From contig NZ_JUIW01000006.1 of NCBI RefSeq assembly GCF_004151245.1, positions 124,001 through 188,000 on the forward strand: a stretch of DNA of 64,000 bases, written 5' to 3'. The notes beneath the pieces were generated by a model, which was given only the letters and a program-made list of their open reading frames with translations, was not told the origin of the DNA and ran no database searches. The position numbers were made by a program, and so were the translations under genes. Within the stretch, counting starts at the first letter, position 1. Each line of letters begins with the position of its first letter. The stretch is from Flavobacterium beibuense (GTDB lineage: Bacteria; Bacteroidota; Bacteroidia; Flavobacteriales; Flavobacteriaceae). Below are positions 31,586 through 41,048 of this stretch, one piece after another.

Positions 31586-33636
31586 TTAAGGGGCAGAAGT
31601 TGCCCTTAATTTTCCGTTAAGTCTTCCTATATAAATATCCGATATAGGTTTGCCTTCATCAATATCATACCATGTGCCTGATACTTTATAACTTCCGTCA
31701 GCTTCTTTTAGGGTAATCGTAATATATGTAATCTCTCCGTCAGCATTTCTTTTTAAACCTTTCCAGGTCATTATTATTCCGGTTTTTTTAAGTTCTGCTG
31801 CATAGGCCTGTAAATCGTAATCATTATTCTCTTTATGTATTATGAATGAAGTATTGTTACTGTATTCATATTTTGTTTCGGTAGGTTTACCATCCTTAGA
31901 GTTTACCCATACATGCTCTTCAATAGTATTATCAGGTTTCGTTGTAACCAATATAACGCCTTTTCGCGCTTTTTCACCATACTTTGCTACGTTATCTTTC
32001 GTTACCTTGCTAACATCTATTTTCGCAATATTATCTTGGTTAAGACTTTTAATCATTGCCAGAGAAGCCTCCTTACCGTCAATAAGTATTAGGGCTTCAT
32101 TAGCATTAACTTCGTTACTATTAATCCCGGTTTCTTTTACAATAGTATATTTTCTTATACGTCCTGTTGTATTATCGGTTACCCTTTGTGATATGGATTT
32201 ATTTATATCATCTGTTGATTTGTAAAGCACGGTATCAACACTATTACTAAAGGTATAAAATTTCCTGTTGTTTGTGTCTGGCTTAGCGTTACTACCCTCT
32301 GTGGACGACGGTTTTTCGGCAACATTTTTAGTTTTAATGACCGCATTTTTTTCTCCTGTTACGGGGTCTTCATGCGTATCAAAAATAACTTCGGATGTGG
32401 CGGTATATTTAAACTTTTCGTCCTCTATAGAGATTTCACTTTTTCCTTCGGCGGTTTGCTCTATTATTATAAAAAATGATTCAATACCTGTTTTAGCATA
32501 TTCTTCACGACTCCAGCTTTTCAGGTCAGTCGGTTTATCAGCTGTAATTTTTAGTTTATATATTTCTCCCTTATCGTTGCGTTCTATATTCTCAAATTTT
32601 AAATTGAAATCATATTGTTTGTTAATAAAATCAGCTTCTTTGTGTAAGGCCTCGTCACTAAAATTATTTTTAATTTCTATGGCAAGTATTTCACCTTTAA
32701 ATTCAGGTGTTTCATTTTGAGGGACTGTATCCTTACGAGTTGTTTTTTCCTGAGCAACAGTCCTGATCTGGAAAAACATGATAAAAGCTGTTAGGGCAGG
32801 CAATATTAAGGTATACTTAATAAAGTTCCTCCTTTGGATTTAGGTGTGTTAAGCATAACGATTCGTTTTTTAATTAATGATTGATAAAAATGATTGGTGA
32901 TTGCAATACAATCCTGTTGCACGGTAAATTTCAATAAGGTTTTTTGGTAGGCTTTGGTATCGCTTACCAGTTTAGATGTTTCACTGTCTGCAATAAACTC
33001 AAGATTTTGTGAAATTACTTTTTTGTATAACCATGCTAATGGATTAAACCAGAAGATAATACAAAACAGTTGGCCCAAAAGCATGTCTGCTGAATGTTTT
33101 TGCCTGCTGTGTACTTTTTCATGTTCCAGTATATTTTCCAGCTCTGCAGGCTTTAGAACAGATGTGTTAAGCACTATATAATTGAAAAACGAAAACGGAA
33201 GTTGTATGGAAGAGTTATCTATAACTTTATATTGCCCCTCTTTTAGCATAGGTCTCCCTTTAACGATACGCTTTATTTTATAAAGGTCCCAAAATAATTT
33301 TATTAGTAATAACAGGACTCCGCACAGATAAACGGTTAAGGCGACATAGTACCAGTTTATGGTAAAAGCCTGTTCCTGCTGAGGTATAATAATTGGTGTA
33401 ACCTCAGATTGTGGTACAGAATTAGTTATTGCCTGATATACTATAGGTGTACGCTCTATAATAACTGTTTTTGTATAGAACGCCAGCGGTAGCAGTGCAG
33501 CAGTAAACAATCCGGAAAGTAAAAACCATCTGTTAGCAGTAAAAAAGGTTTCTTTTTTTAGGAGTAACAGGTATGCTATGTAAAACAGACCTGTTAGGGC
33601 AGATGCTTTTAATGCGTAGATGGTAATGTTTTCCAT
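31586..33636 (-). pseudogene. BlaR1-like M56 metallopeptidase, frameshifted
   Basis: The first 276 codons (33636-32806) are an M56 domain: three or four membrane helices and the zinc motif HEKVH in LENILEHEKVHSRQKHSADM. The frame ends after MLNTPKSKGG. In the -1 frame it continues without loss as RNFIKYTLILPALTAFIMFF and 400 more residues ending at 31586, exactly like the intact paralogue next to it. One extra base (or two lost) near 32833 explains the break. The tail holds a plug-like motif (KDNVAKYGEKARKGVILVTT). If the shift is real, the membrane peptidase is cut before its last helix; a sequencing error is possible. Confidence 0.75.
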
Positions 33637-33717
33637 ATGTTTATTTTATTTTTGAGAATGCGGTAATTACCGCATTCTCAACATTGTTATTAACTAACTA
33701 ACTTTAACAATAACAAC

Positions 33718-35739
33718 TTATTCTTTTTCGCTTCTTATTTTTTTAAGCTCTTTTTCTATCTCCTTACGACTTTCCATAATCTCTTTACGTGCTTCCTCCA
33801 TTTCCTTTCTCATTTCCTCCATTTGTTTACGGGCCTCATCTCTTTCTTTAGCTCTGTCAGTATTTCTTTCCTGCCTTTCTTCAACCCTTCTTTCAAAACG
33901 TATTTTTCGTTCCTCCATTCTTTGTTGATCACGTTGAATCTGATCTTCACCACGCTTAATGTTTTCAAGACCTCTTTGTAAATCCTGTTGCATCCTGTCT
34001 TCCGATATCCATTGTAAATTTTCGGCATTACGCTGCATTTCTTCTGCAACTCTTGCATTGACTTCAGCAAAAACCTGTGGATCAATCATGTTTTCCATGT
34101 TGAATTCAAAATCTTTCATAGCATTCAAGTCAAAAATTATAGGTGAAGAAGTGAAAGTTAACTGTCCGCCTTCCTGGGTCGTAATTTCAAGAGCACCTTC
34201 TTTAGCTTCTTTACCATATTTCTTTTTGGCATCCTTACTGCTAAGAATATTTAAAGATACAATGGTTTGTCCGTTAGGTATGGTAACTGCAGCTCCTTTT
34301 TGCTGTTTTTTACCGTTAATAATAACAAGTATATCATTATTGGCGCTGTTAATTATATGTAGCCCGTTTTGCATGCCTGGTTGCATAAAACCTAATGTAG
34401 GAGGTGCCGGTGGAGCCGGTGGAGCTACTGATGATCTTGGAGCCATAGGAACTATTGGAGCCGGAGGAGCAATAGGATCTTCTCCGTCCTCAAAGTATTC
34501 CATGTTGTCAGCATACATTTTATATTCATTACTTACAGGTAATGCTGCAAAAGCTACAGTGCTGGCGTTGTTATCTGTTTTTTCCATTTCTATCCGGAAA
34601 GGATTAATAGCGTTAGTGCCTTTGGTTTGGAAAATCTTTGGTTCGCTGCCGTTATTTATTGTTACTTTAATACCTGTAATTTCGCTATCGCTATTGCGGG
34701 TAACATCGCTAAAGGTTACAGTAGCATTAAACTCCTTTTGACTAAGCTCTTTAATTTTTTCAAAGTCTTTTTCGTTTGAATTTTTGTTGATTTCAAAAGC
34801 CATTTTAAATTTTTCCTGACTTACCTCTTCTACAGCCTTAGAGTTATCCCTTTCCTGTGCAACCACTTTTATCTGGAAAAGATAAATAAAAGCAGTAAGG
34901 GCAGGTAATACAAGTGCATACTTCCAGGAATTAAGTTTTCCTGATTGTTTTTTGTTTAACATAACGATTCGTTTTTTGATTAGTGATTGATAAAAATGAT
35001 TAGTGATTGTAATATATTCCGGCTGAAGAGTAATCTTCAACATAGTTTTCTGATAGGCTGTTGTATCGCTGATTTGTTTAGCAGCGTAAGCATCGGCAAT
35101 AAACTCCAAATTCTGAGAGATTGATTTTTTATACAGCCAGGCAAACGGATTGAACCAGAAGAAAATAGTAAGCAGTTGGCTAAGCAGCATGTCTGCCGAA
35201 TGTTTCTGGACGCTGTGCACCTTTTCATGACAAAGTATACTTTCCAGTTCATGAGGTAGTAAAATAGCCGAGTTGTATACTATATAATTAAAGAATGAAA
35301 AAGGAGCCTGTATCTTTTGGGTATCAATAAAGCTGAAACCATCCTGTTTTATGGCTTTTACATCTTTTAATATACGCCTTAGTGATATAAAAGTAATTAT
35401 AAGTTTTAGGGTAAGGAACAGTACTCCGGCTATATAAATACCCAGCACAATATTGGGCCAGCTTAAAGCAACTGTAGCATCGGCTATACTGGTATCCTGC
35501 TGCATTAAAAGTAACTGGCTTACATCTATAACATGTACTTCCTGTATAGGTTGCGGATCTATCCATACAATCTTTGTAAATACGATGATGGGTAACAGTA
35601 ACGAAGTAACAATACCAGCAAGTAAAAACCATCTGTTTGATACAAAAAATGTTTCCTTTTTAAGGAATACATAATAGGCAATAAAAAATACAGCTATTAG
35701 TCCGGATGCTTTTACCATATAGATGAAGAACTGTTCCAT
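33718..35739 (-). CDS. BlaR1-like M56 membrane peptidase with plug-like and coiled-coil tail
   Basis: A 673-residue protein. It has membrane helices and an M56 zinc motif (HELESILCHEKVHSVQKHSA, about residue 165) in the first 300 residues, with the fourth helix near VLPALTAFIYLFQIKVVAQE. The outer part has a proline stretch (APPAPPAPP) and a motif like the end of TonB-receptor plugs (KKKYGKEAKEGALEITTQ). It ends in about 130 residues of charged coiled coil. BlaR1 proteins sense a signal outside and cleave the BlaI repressor; the ligand here is unknown. The BlaI-type gene lies immediately upstream. Confidence 0.85.
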   Translation of the reverse strand: MEQFFIYMVKASGLIAVFFIAYYVFLKKETFFVSNRWFLLAGIVTSLLLPIIVFTKIVWIDPQPIQEVHVIDVSQLLLMQQDTSIADATVALSWPNIVLGIYIAGVLFLTLKLIITFISLRRILKDVKAIKQDGFSFIDTQKIQAPFSFFNYIVYNSAILLPHELESILCHEKVHSVQKHSADMLLSQLLTIFFWFNPFAWLYKKSISQNLEFIADAYAAKQISDTTAYQKTMLKITLQPEYITITNHFYQSLIKKRIVMLNKKQSGKLNSWKYALVLPALTAFIYLFQIKVVAQERDNSKAVEEVSQEKFKMAFEINKNSNEKDFEKIKELSQKEFNATVTFSDVTRNSDSEITGIKVTINNGSEPKIFQTKGTNAINPFRIEMEKTDNNASTVAFAALPVSNEYKMYADNMEYFEDGEDPIAPPAPIVPMAPRSSVAPPAPPAPPTLGFMQPGMQNGLHIINSANNDILVIINGKKQQKGAAVTIPNGQTIVSLNILSSKDAKKKYGKEAKEGALEITTQEGGQLTFTSSPIIFDLNAMKDFEFNMENMIDPQVFAEVNARVAEEMQRNAENLQWISEDRMQQDLQRGLENIKRGEDQIQRDQQRMEERKIRFERRVEERQERNTDRAKERDEARKQMEEMRKEMEEARKEIMESRKEIEKELKKIRSEKE

Positions 35740-35740
35740 A

Positions 35741-36100
35741 CTATTTCTTTTTTTCTATCATATCCAGTATTTCACGCAATTCATCGGCACTTATTTTTTC
35801 TTCCTTCGCAAAGAACGATATCATACTCTTATAAGAGTTATTAAAATAACTCTCTATAGCATTGCTCATAAAACCTTTTCGGTATTCTTCTTTAGTTACA
35901 ACAGGGTAGTACTGGTGTGTGTTGCCATAAGCATTGTGGCCTACATATCCTTTCTCTTCCAGATTGCGAATCATTGTGGATACCGTATTGTAGTGAGGCT
36001 TATTTTCCTTAACCTCTTTCAGCACATCCTTTACAAAAGCTTTTTCCAGCTTCCATAAAATGTGCATTACTTCTTCCTCCTTGTTCGTTAATTTTTGCAT
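35741..36100 (-). CDS. BlaI/MecI/CopY-family repressor
   Basis: A 119-residue winged-helix protein that starts LTNKEEEVMHILWKLEKAFV and includes PHYNTVSTMIRNLEEKGYVG, the family recognition helix, then a C-terminal dimer region with the scissile-type stretch MSNAIESYFNN. It is the first gene of the operon with two M56 receptors; its stop codon ends one base before the next start. A perfect 18-bp palindrome inside its promoter is the likely operator. Confidence 0.9.
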   Translation of the reverse strand: MQKLTNKEEEVMHILWKLEKAFVKDVLKEVKENKPHYNTVSTMIRNLEEKGYVGHNAYGNTHQYYPVVTKEEYRKGFMSNAIESYFNNSYKSMISFFAKEEKISADELREILDMIEKKK

Positions 36101-36121
36101 GGCATCTTTAATTATTAATCC

Positions 36122-36152
36122 AAAGCTAAAACTAATTCTTTAGTTTACCAAC
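36122..36152 (-). promoter_or_regulatory. Promoter of the blaI-type operon
   Basis: On the minus strand, TTG (36152-36150), a 20-base spacer and TAGCTTTG (36129-36122) fit the Bacteroidetes consensus. Confidence 0.7.
36130..36147. promoter_or_regulatory. Predicted BlaI-type operator
   Basis: AAACTAATTCTTTAGTTT is a perfect palindrome with 7-bp arms and a 4-base centre, placed between the -33 and -7 elements. A second palindrome, TAGTTAAATAACTA (36162-36175), lies just upstream. Confidence 0.6.
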
Positions 36153-36222
36153 TATTTTTATAGTTAAATAACTAAAAAGTTAGTTTTTTATTGTACAGAG
36201 GTGCAAAAAAAATGATTGAAAT

Positions 36223-37446
36223 TTATGCAGTTTCGTTTTTTAAACGGTTTTTAACCCATAAAGTAGCCGCGGCTGCAAGCAATGCCGCACAGCCCATAAA
36301 AAACCAGTTAACATTATATCCGCCATGCTCATGAGAAATTATTGTCATACCGGTTTTGGCACTTAATATATGTGCCATGCTGAATGTCATGGTGTAAAGT
36401 GCCATGTATTTTCCTTCCTGGCCGCGGGGAGCACGGCTAAGGGCAAAGGAGTTGGCAAAAGGAAAACAAAACATTTCGCCAAACGTAAGGAATACCACAC
36501 TTAACAAAAGTATACCTATCCATACATTGATTAATAACACAAAAAAGCTGGCAGCAAAAAGTAACGATCCCCAAATTATGATTTTTATTTTAGGGAAATT
36601 CTTTCTTTCAAAATAGCCTACAATAGGCATTTCCATAAAAAATACCATAAGCCCGTTAAAAGACATTATAAGCCCGGTATGGAGTTCGGTTAGCCCATAA
36701 GCTTCTCTATGATATAAAGGCAGAGTAGTAAACAACTGGAAGAAAACCATAGCTGTTGTAAAACTTGTAAAAAGGAAGATTATAAATGTTGCATCATTCC
36801 ATACATATCTCTTTTTTAACGGTTCGTCCGAAAAAGTTTCCGGTTCTTTACTTTTCTTTTTCTCCTTTACAAGGATATAGAAAATAAGAATGGATATAAT
36901 ACATGATGCACCATCGGCCCAAAATAATCCTTTATAGCCGATACCAATAATAATTAGTCCGCCTAATGCTGGTCCTGCCGCAAACCCTAAATTTACTGCA
37001 AGTCTTACTAATGTAAGGGCACGTGTACGGTTTTCGGGTTTGGCATAAGCTCCAAGGGACACAAACATTGCGGGGCGAAACATATCGGCAATAACCATAA
37101 TGCCAAACATGGCAAAACATAGCCCTTCAAATGAAGTAACAAACTGCAGCCCGAAAAATAATATTCCCGTTGAAAAAAGGCTAAAGACCATTACCTTATA
37201 AAATCCTATTTTATCGGACAGTTTTCCGCCAATCCATGAACCTGCCATGGAGCCAAATCCAAAGCTTACTAATATCCATCCTACCTGATCGTAGCTAAAG
37301 TGCAGGTCTTCCTTTAAGTATTTAGACAGGAAGGGTAGTACCATTGTGCCGGCACGGTTAATAAAGGTAATAAGGGTAAGTATCCATATCTCCCTGGAGA
37401 AGCCCCTGAAGTTATTGATATAGCGCGTGAATGCCTGAGAAAACAT
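36223..37446 (-). CDS. Major facilitator (MFS) drug-efflux-type transporter
   Basis: A 407-residue protein with 12 membrane helices and the MFS loop motif GGKLSDKIGFYKV between helices 2 and 3 and RLAVNLGFAAGPALGG in helix 5. It resembles DHA1 exporters such as MdtH. The substrate cannot be read. It is a single gene, with no obvious partner. Confidence 0.85.
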   Translation of the reverse strand: MFSQAFTRYINNFRGFSREIWILTLITFINRAGTMVLPFLSKYLKEDLHFSYDQVGWILVSFGFGSMAGSWIGGKLSDKIGFYKVMVFSLFSTGILFFGLQFVTSFEGLCFAMFGIMVIADMFRPAMFVSLGAYAKPENRTRALTLVRLAVNLGFAAGPALGGLIIIGIGYKGLFWADGASCIISILIFYILVKEKKKSKEPETFSDEPLKKRYVWNDATFIIFLFTSFTTAMVFFQLFTTLPLYHREAYGLTELHTGLIMSFNGLMVFFMEMPIVGYFERKNFPKIKIIIWGSLLFAASFFVLLINVWIGILLLSVVFLTFGEMFCFPFANSFALSRAPRGQEGKYMALYTMTFSMAHILSAKTGMTIISHEHGGYNVNWFFMGCAALLAAAATLWVKNRLKNETA

Positions 37447-37559
37447 TTTAAAAGGATGGTTTACAGCAAAGATACGAAGGAAGAGGGGCTTAATATTAAC
37501 TACCGGTAAAAAATATTTTAACGAATTGGTTACTTTTGCATGAACCTTAAAATAATTAA

Positions 37560-38162
37560 ATGAAAAACATACTTACGGCAGGTATTTTACTATTGTCTAT
37601 TATGGCAGGGGCACAGGAATGCTCTAAAGAAAGCAGCCTTGCCTATCAAAAGGAACTTAACAGCCAATATGCCAATCCGGAGGAATCGCCATTAAAGAAG
37701 GAAGATTTAAAAACGTTTAAGGCTCTCGATTTTTATCCGGTAGACCTGGAGTATTGCGTAACCGCCAAGCTGATAAGGACACCTGATGAGAAACCATTTT
37801 ATATGGCTACCACAACGAGCAGAAAGCCACGTTACAGAAAATTTGGTGAGCTTGTTTTTACCCTTAAAGGAAAGGAATACAAACTGGATGTTTTTCAGAG
37901 TGTTGATATGATGAAGATAGAAGAGTATAAAAACAGTCTGTTTTTACCTTTTACCGATCTTACATCAGGCAACGGAAGTTACGGGGGAGGAAGATATATT
38001 GACCTTAAAATCCCTGCAGGTAATACCATACAAATAGATTTTAATACGGCTTATAATCCTTATTGTGCCTACAATCACGATTATTCATGCCCTATACCAC
38101 CAGAGCAGAATGATATACTTGTAGAGATTAAAGCAGGGGTTAAAGAATATAAAAAGCATTAA
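37560..38162 (+). CDS. Secreted DUF1684 protein
   Basis: A 200-residue protein with a signal peptide (NILTAGILLLSIMAGAQ-E). It contains LKTFKALDFYPVDLEY, FGELVFTLKGKEYKLDVFQS, LFLPFTDLTSGNGSYGGGRY and DFNTAYNPYCAYNHDYSCPI, which together are the DUF1684 pattern. Exported; function unknown. Confidence 0.88.
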   Translation: MKNILTAGILLLSIMAGAQECSKESSLAYQKELNSQYANPEESPLKKEDLKTFKALDFYPVDLEYCVTAKLIRTPDEKPFYMATTTSRKPRYRKFGELVFTLKGKEYKLDVFQSVDMMKIEEYKNSLFLPFTDLTSGNGSYGGGRYIDLKIPAGNTIQIDFNTAYNPYCAYNHDYSCPIPPEQNDILVEIKAGVKEYKKH

Positions 38163-38167
38163 AAAAC

Positions 38168-38196
38168 AAAAGCCGCATCATAATAGATACGGCTTT
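38168..38196. terminator. Hairpin between the DUF1684 gene and hom
   Basis: AAAGCCG / CGGCTTT arms between two convergent genes, with A and T runs on both sides. Confidence 0.7.
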
Positions 38197-38224
38197 CAAC
38201 CTAAACATAATCAGACCAAACTAA

Positions 38225-39460
38225 TTAAGCTAAAATTAAAGATTCATGTACAGCAGTTTCTTTTTCTTTTTCAATGTTTAATAGTATAAAAGACCTTTCG
38301 CCTTTGTTTTGGCTTTGCAGGGTCTTTAGGTTTTCCAGGGAAATGTTACCTGTTATATAACCAGACTCATTATTTACATACGATTCCTCTATTGTGTCAA
38401 AATATTCTTTAAGGCTTTCGGCCTCTTCTTTTGTGTGGCGCAGGAATACTTTTAGGGTTACCTGATTAGTAAGCACCAAATCTTCCTGCTGGTATATTTT
38501 TTTGTATTCATAACGGTAGTCATAACTTAAGGCGGATATATCCGATAGTACTGCCGAAGCTGTAGGATGCGCACCCGCACCCCGGCCTACAAAAAAGTGA
38601 GTATCGGCAAAGCTTGTTTTTGTAATAATTCCGTTAAATACGTCATCTACGGTAAAGAGGCGGTCTTCGTTACCCACAAACTTAGGGATAACAAAAGCGG
38701 ATAGGTTTCCGTTAGCTCCTTTAAAGGCCTGTGCTACCAGTTTAATTTTTAGTCCTTTTTCACGGGCATACTTAAGCTCCAGTCCGCCTATGTTGTCAAT
38801 TCCTATATTAAAGATATCTGTGGGATTGGCAATGTAACCAAAAGAGTGTGCTAATAATATTAGCAGCTTATATTTGGCATCAAAACCACCAGTGTCAAGA
38901 ATAGGGTTACTTTCGGCAAAACCTTTATCCTGTGCCTGCTTTAGGGCTTCCTCATAAGAAAGGTTCTCGGCAAAGGTTTTGGTAAGTATATAATTGGTAG
39001 AGCCATTTACAATACCTTCTATAGATTCTAAAAGGTCGTTGTCATAATACTCTTCCAGATTACGGATTATGGGCATACTGGCACAACATGCTGCTTCATA
39101 TAACAATGGTACATTATATTCACGCTGTAGTTCCAGCAATTCGGTAAAATGCTCGGCAACCATCTTTTTGTTGGCAGAAACTACTGCTTTCCCTTTTTTA
39201 AGGGCAGCCGATACAATTTCAAATGCAGCATCGGCATCATCAATAAGTTCTACAACAACATTTATATCATCGTCGTTAAGGATATCGTTTTTATCAAACG
39301 TAAAGTTTTCGGCACCTATTTCGCGTGCTTTATTTTTATCCTTAACACAAATGTTTTTAATGTTTGCCTTTAGTCCGGGAGTTTTATCAAGTACTTCATA
39401 TAATCCGAAGCCTACACACCCAAAACCGAATAATCCTATATTTAATTTTTTTCTTGACAT
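38225..39460 (-). CDS. hom: Homoserine dehydrogenase
   Basis: A 411-residue enzyme that reduces aspartate semialdehyde to homoserine for methionine and threonine synthesis. Seen: NAD(P) motif GLFGFGCVGFGLYEVL, the substrate segment YEAACCASMPIIRNLEEYYD and GIVNGSTNYIL, GFAESNPILDTGGFDAKYKL, VGRGAGAHPTASAVLSDI, and an ACT-like C-terminal domain of about 80 residues that suggests feedback control. It lies 28 bases after the metB-like gene, so both are under the SAM riboswitch. Confidence 0.94.
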   Translation of the reverse strand: MSRKKLNIGLFGFGCVGFGLYEVLDKTPGLKANIKNICVKDKNKAREIGAENFTFDKNDILNDDDINVVVELIDDADAAFEIVSAALKKGKAVVSANKKMVAEHFTELLELQREYNVPLLYEAACCASMPIIRNLEEYYDNDLLESIEGIVNGSTNYILTKTFAENLSYEEALKQAQDKGFAESNPILDTGGFDAKYKLLILLAHSFGYIANPTDIFNIGIDNIGGLELKYAREKGLKIKLVAQAFKGANGNLSAFVIPKFVGNEDRLFTVDDVFNGIITKTSFADTHFFVGRGAGAHPTASAVLSDISALSYDYRYEYKKIYQQEDLVLTNQVTLKVFLRHTKEEAESLKEYFDTIEESYVNNESGYITGNISLENLKTLQSQNKGERSFILLNIEKEKETAVHESLILA

Positions 39461-39488
39461 TTTTATACTCTTCTTTTTTCTGGTTTAA

Positions 39489-40667
39489 TTAAGCCGTTAC
39501 AGCAGTTTTATCAGCATTTGCCTTTACAGCAGCCTCAATGGCCTGTTTTAGGTCGGCAATAAGGTCATCAGCATCTTCAAGTCCAACAGACAGGCGAATT
39601 AAGCTATCGGTTACACCCGAACCGTATCTTTTTTCGGCAGGGATAGATTTGTGAGTCATTTCACAAGGCAGGCAGCAAAGGCTTTTTACTCCTCCAAGGC
39701 TTTCTGCCAGTTTGAAAAGTTTAGTGCCCGAAACAATTTGTGAAGCCAGTTCCTTATCGTCAATTACAAGATCAAAAGCTATAACTCCACCAAAGTATTT
39801 TTGCTGGCTTTTAGCAATCTCATGATTGTGGTGAGATGGTAGGCCAGGGTAATAAACATTTTTAACCAGTTTTTCTTCCAATAGGTATTCGGCAATTTTT
39901 TGAGCATTTTCAGCATGTTGTTTAACCCTAAGGTTTAATGTTTCTATACCACGGATAACCAACCAGCTGTCAAAAGGGCCTAATATAGCTCCAGAGGCAT
40001 TTTGGATAAATTTGATTTTTTCGCTTAGTTCAGGAGTTGAGGTTACTACAAGGCCGGCAATAAGATCGCTGTGTCCTGCAATGTATTTTGTAGCACTGTG
40101 GACGATAATATCAGCTCCAAAATCTATAGGCTTTTGAGAAACCGGAGAAGCAAAAGTGTTGTCTACGCAAAGAATTATGTTATGTTGGCGGGCGGTTTTT
40201 GCAATAGTACGGATATCGGATACTTTAAGGGTCGGGTTAGTAGGCGATTCAATCCATATAAGTTTTGTCTTGTCGGTTACTGCATCTGCAACGTTTTGTG
40301 AGTTAGTAGAGTCTACATAGTTTATTTTAATACCAAACTTTTGGTAAACGTGTGTAAATAAACGGAAAGCACCACCGTAAATATCATCCACTGCAATAAT
40401 CTCATCACCTGCTTCAAGTAGTTTAATTACGGCATCAATAGCTGCAAGTCCGCTGGCAAAAGCAAAACCTGCATGTCCGTTTTCAAGTTTGGCAATACAG
40501 TCTTCAAGTACTTTACGGGTTGGGTTGTTACTGCGGGAGTAATCAAAACCTTTGTGCACACCCGGTGCATCCTGTACAAAAGTTGATGTTTGGTAAATAG
40601 GGGTAGAGATAGAACCTGTTAGCGGATCAATTGGTAAGCTGTTAAGAATTAGAGTCTGCTCTTTCAT
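39489..40667 (-). CDS. metB: Cystathionine gamma-synthase-type PLP enzyme
   Basis: A 392-residue Cys/Met-metabolism PLP enzyme. It shows SNPTRKVLEDCIAKLENGHA, WIESPTNPTLKVSDI, VDNTFASPV and HSATKYIAGHSDLIAG with the PLP lysine. It converts an activated homoserine to cystathionine (MetB) or homocysteine (MetZ-like), and the sequence alone does not settle which. The SAM-I riboswitch and terminator directly upstream prove a role in methionine synthesis. First gene of the metB-hom operon. Confidence 0.9.
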   Translation of the reverse strand: MKEQTLILNSLPIDPLTGSISTPIYQTSTFVQDAPGVHKGFDYSRSNNPTRKVLEDCIAKLENGHAGFAFASGLAAIDAVIKLLEAGDEIIAVDDIYGGAFRLFTHVYQKFGIKINYVDSTNSQNVADAVTDKTKLIWIESPTNPTLKVSDIRTIAKTARQHNIILCVDNTFASPVSQKPIDFGADIIVHSATKYIAGHSDLIAGLVVTSTPELSEKIKFIQNASGAILGPFDSWLVIRGIETLNLRVKQHAENAQKIAEYLLEEKLVKNVYYPGLPSHHNHEIAKSQQKYFGGVIAFDLVIDDKELASQIVSGTKLFKLAESLGGVKSLCCLPCEMTHKSIPAEKRYGSGVTDSLIRLSVGLEDADDLIADLKQAIEAAVKANADKTAVTA

Positions 40668-40757
40668 TTTTTTTTGATGTTTAGAATATTTGACATTTTT
40701 TCAGATTCTGTAAAAAACATTCTAAACCAGTCTATCGGAAAGTGCATAAAACAAAAA

Positions 40758-40783
40758 TGCCTTTCCGATAAGTCAGAAAGGCA
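40758..40783 (-). terminator. Riboswitch expression-platform terminator
   Basis: TGCCTTTC / GAAAGGCA stem followed by a T run on the minus strand, between the riboswitch aptamer and the metB start. Confidence 0.85.
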
Positions 40784-40820
40784 CATAATATATTTGAAGT
40801 ATTATCTACGTATTTCTAAA

Positions 40821-40927
40821 CTTATCTTTCCATGCCATGCATGGTTGAATGTGGCACCTTATTCAGTTTTACCTGAACAGGTTGCCAAGACGTCATAGGG
40901 TCAAATCCCTCGGTCTTTCTGGATAAG
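40821..40927 (-). promoter_or_regulatory. SAM-I riboswitch (S box)
   Basis: A 107-base aptamer on the minus strand. P1 is CTTATC/GATAAG. The core has AGAAAGACCGAGGGA, then TTTGACCCTATGACG, the invariant TTGGCAACC, a P3 arm (CTGTTCAGG...), AGGTGCCACATTC and the closing GGAAAGATAAG. With the terminator downstream it should turn metB-hom off when SAM is high. Confidence 0.95.
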
Positions 40928-40951
40928 AATTATTTTCTAAAGAACTTGCAG

Positions 40952-40984
40952 CAAAGTTAATGGACAAACTTTCTAATTTCCAAA
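40952..40984 (-). promoter_or_regulatory. Promoter of the SAM-riboswitch operon
   Basis: On the minus strand, TTTG (40984-40981), a 21-base spacer and TAACTTTG (40959-40952), 24 bases before the aptamer. Confidence 0.7.
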
Positions 40985-41048
40985 TAAAATTTTATTTATT
41001 TTTTAAAGTGTTGTTTTTCAATGTTTTGAAGGTTATGTTCTATAACCT

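Noticed and set aside
32800..32860. Programmed -1 frameshift in the second M56 gene
   Set aside because: No X-XXY-YYZ slippery site at the break and the intact paralogue needs no shift.
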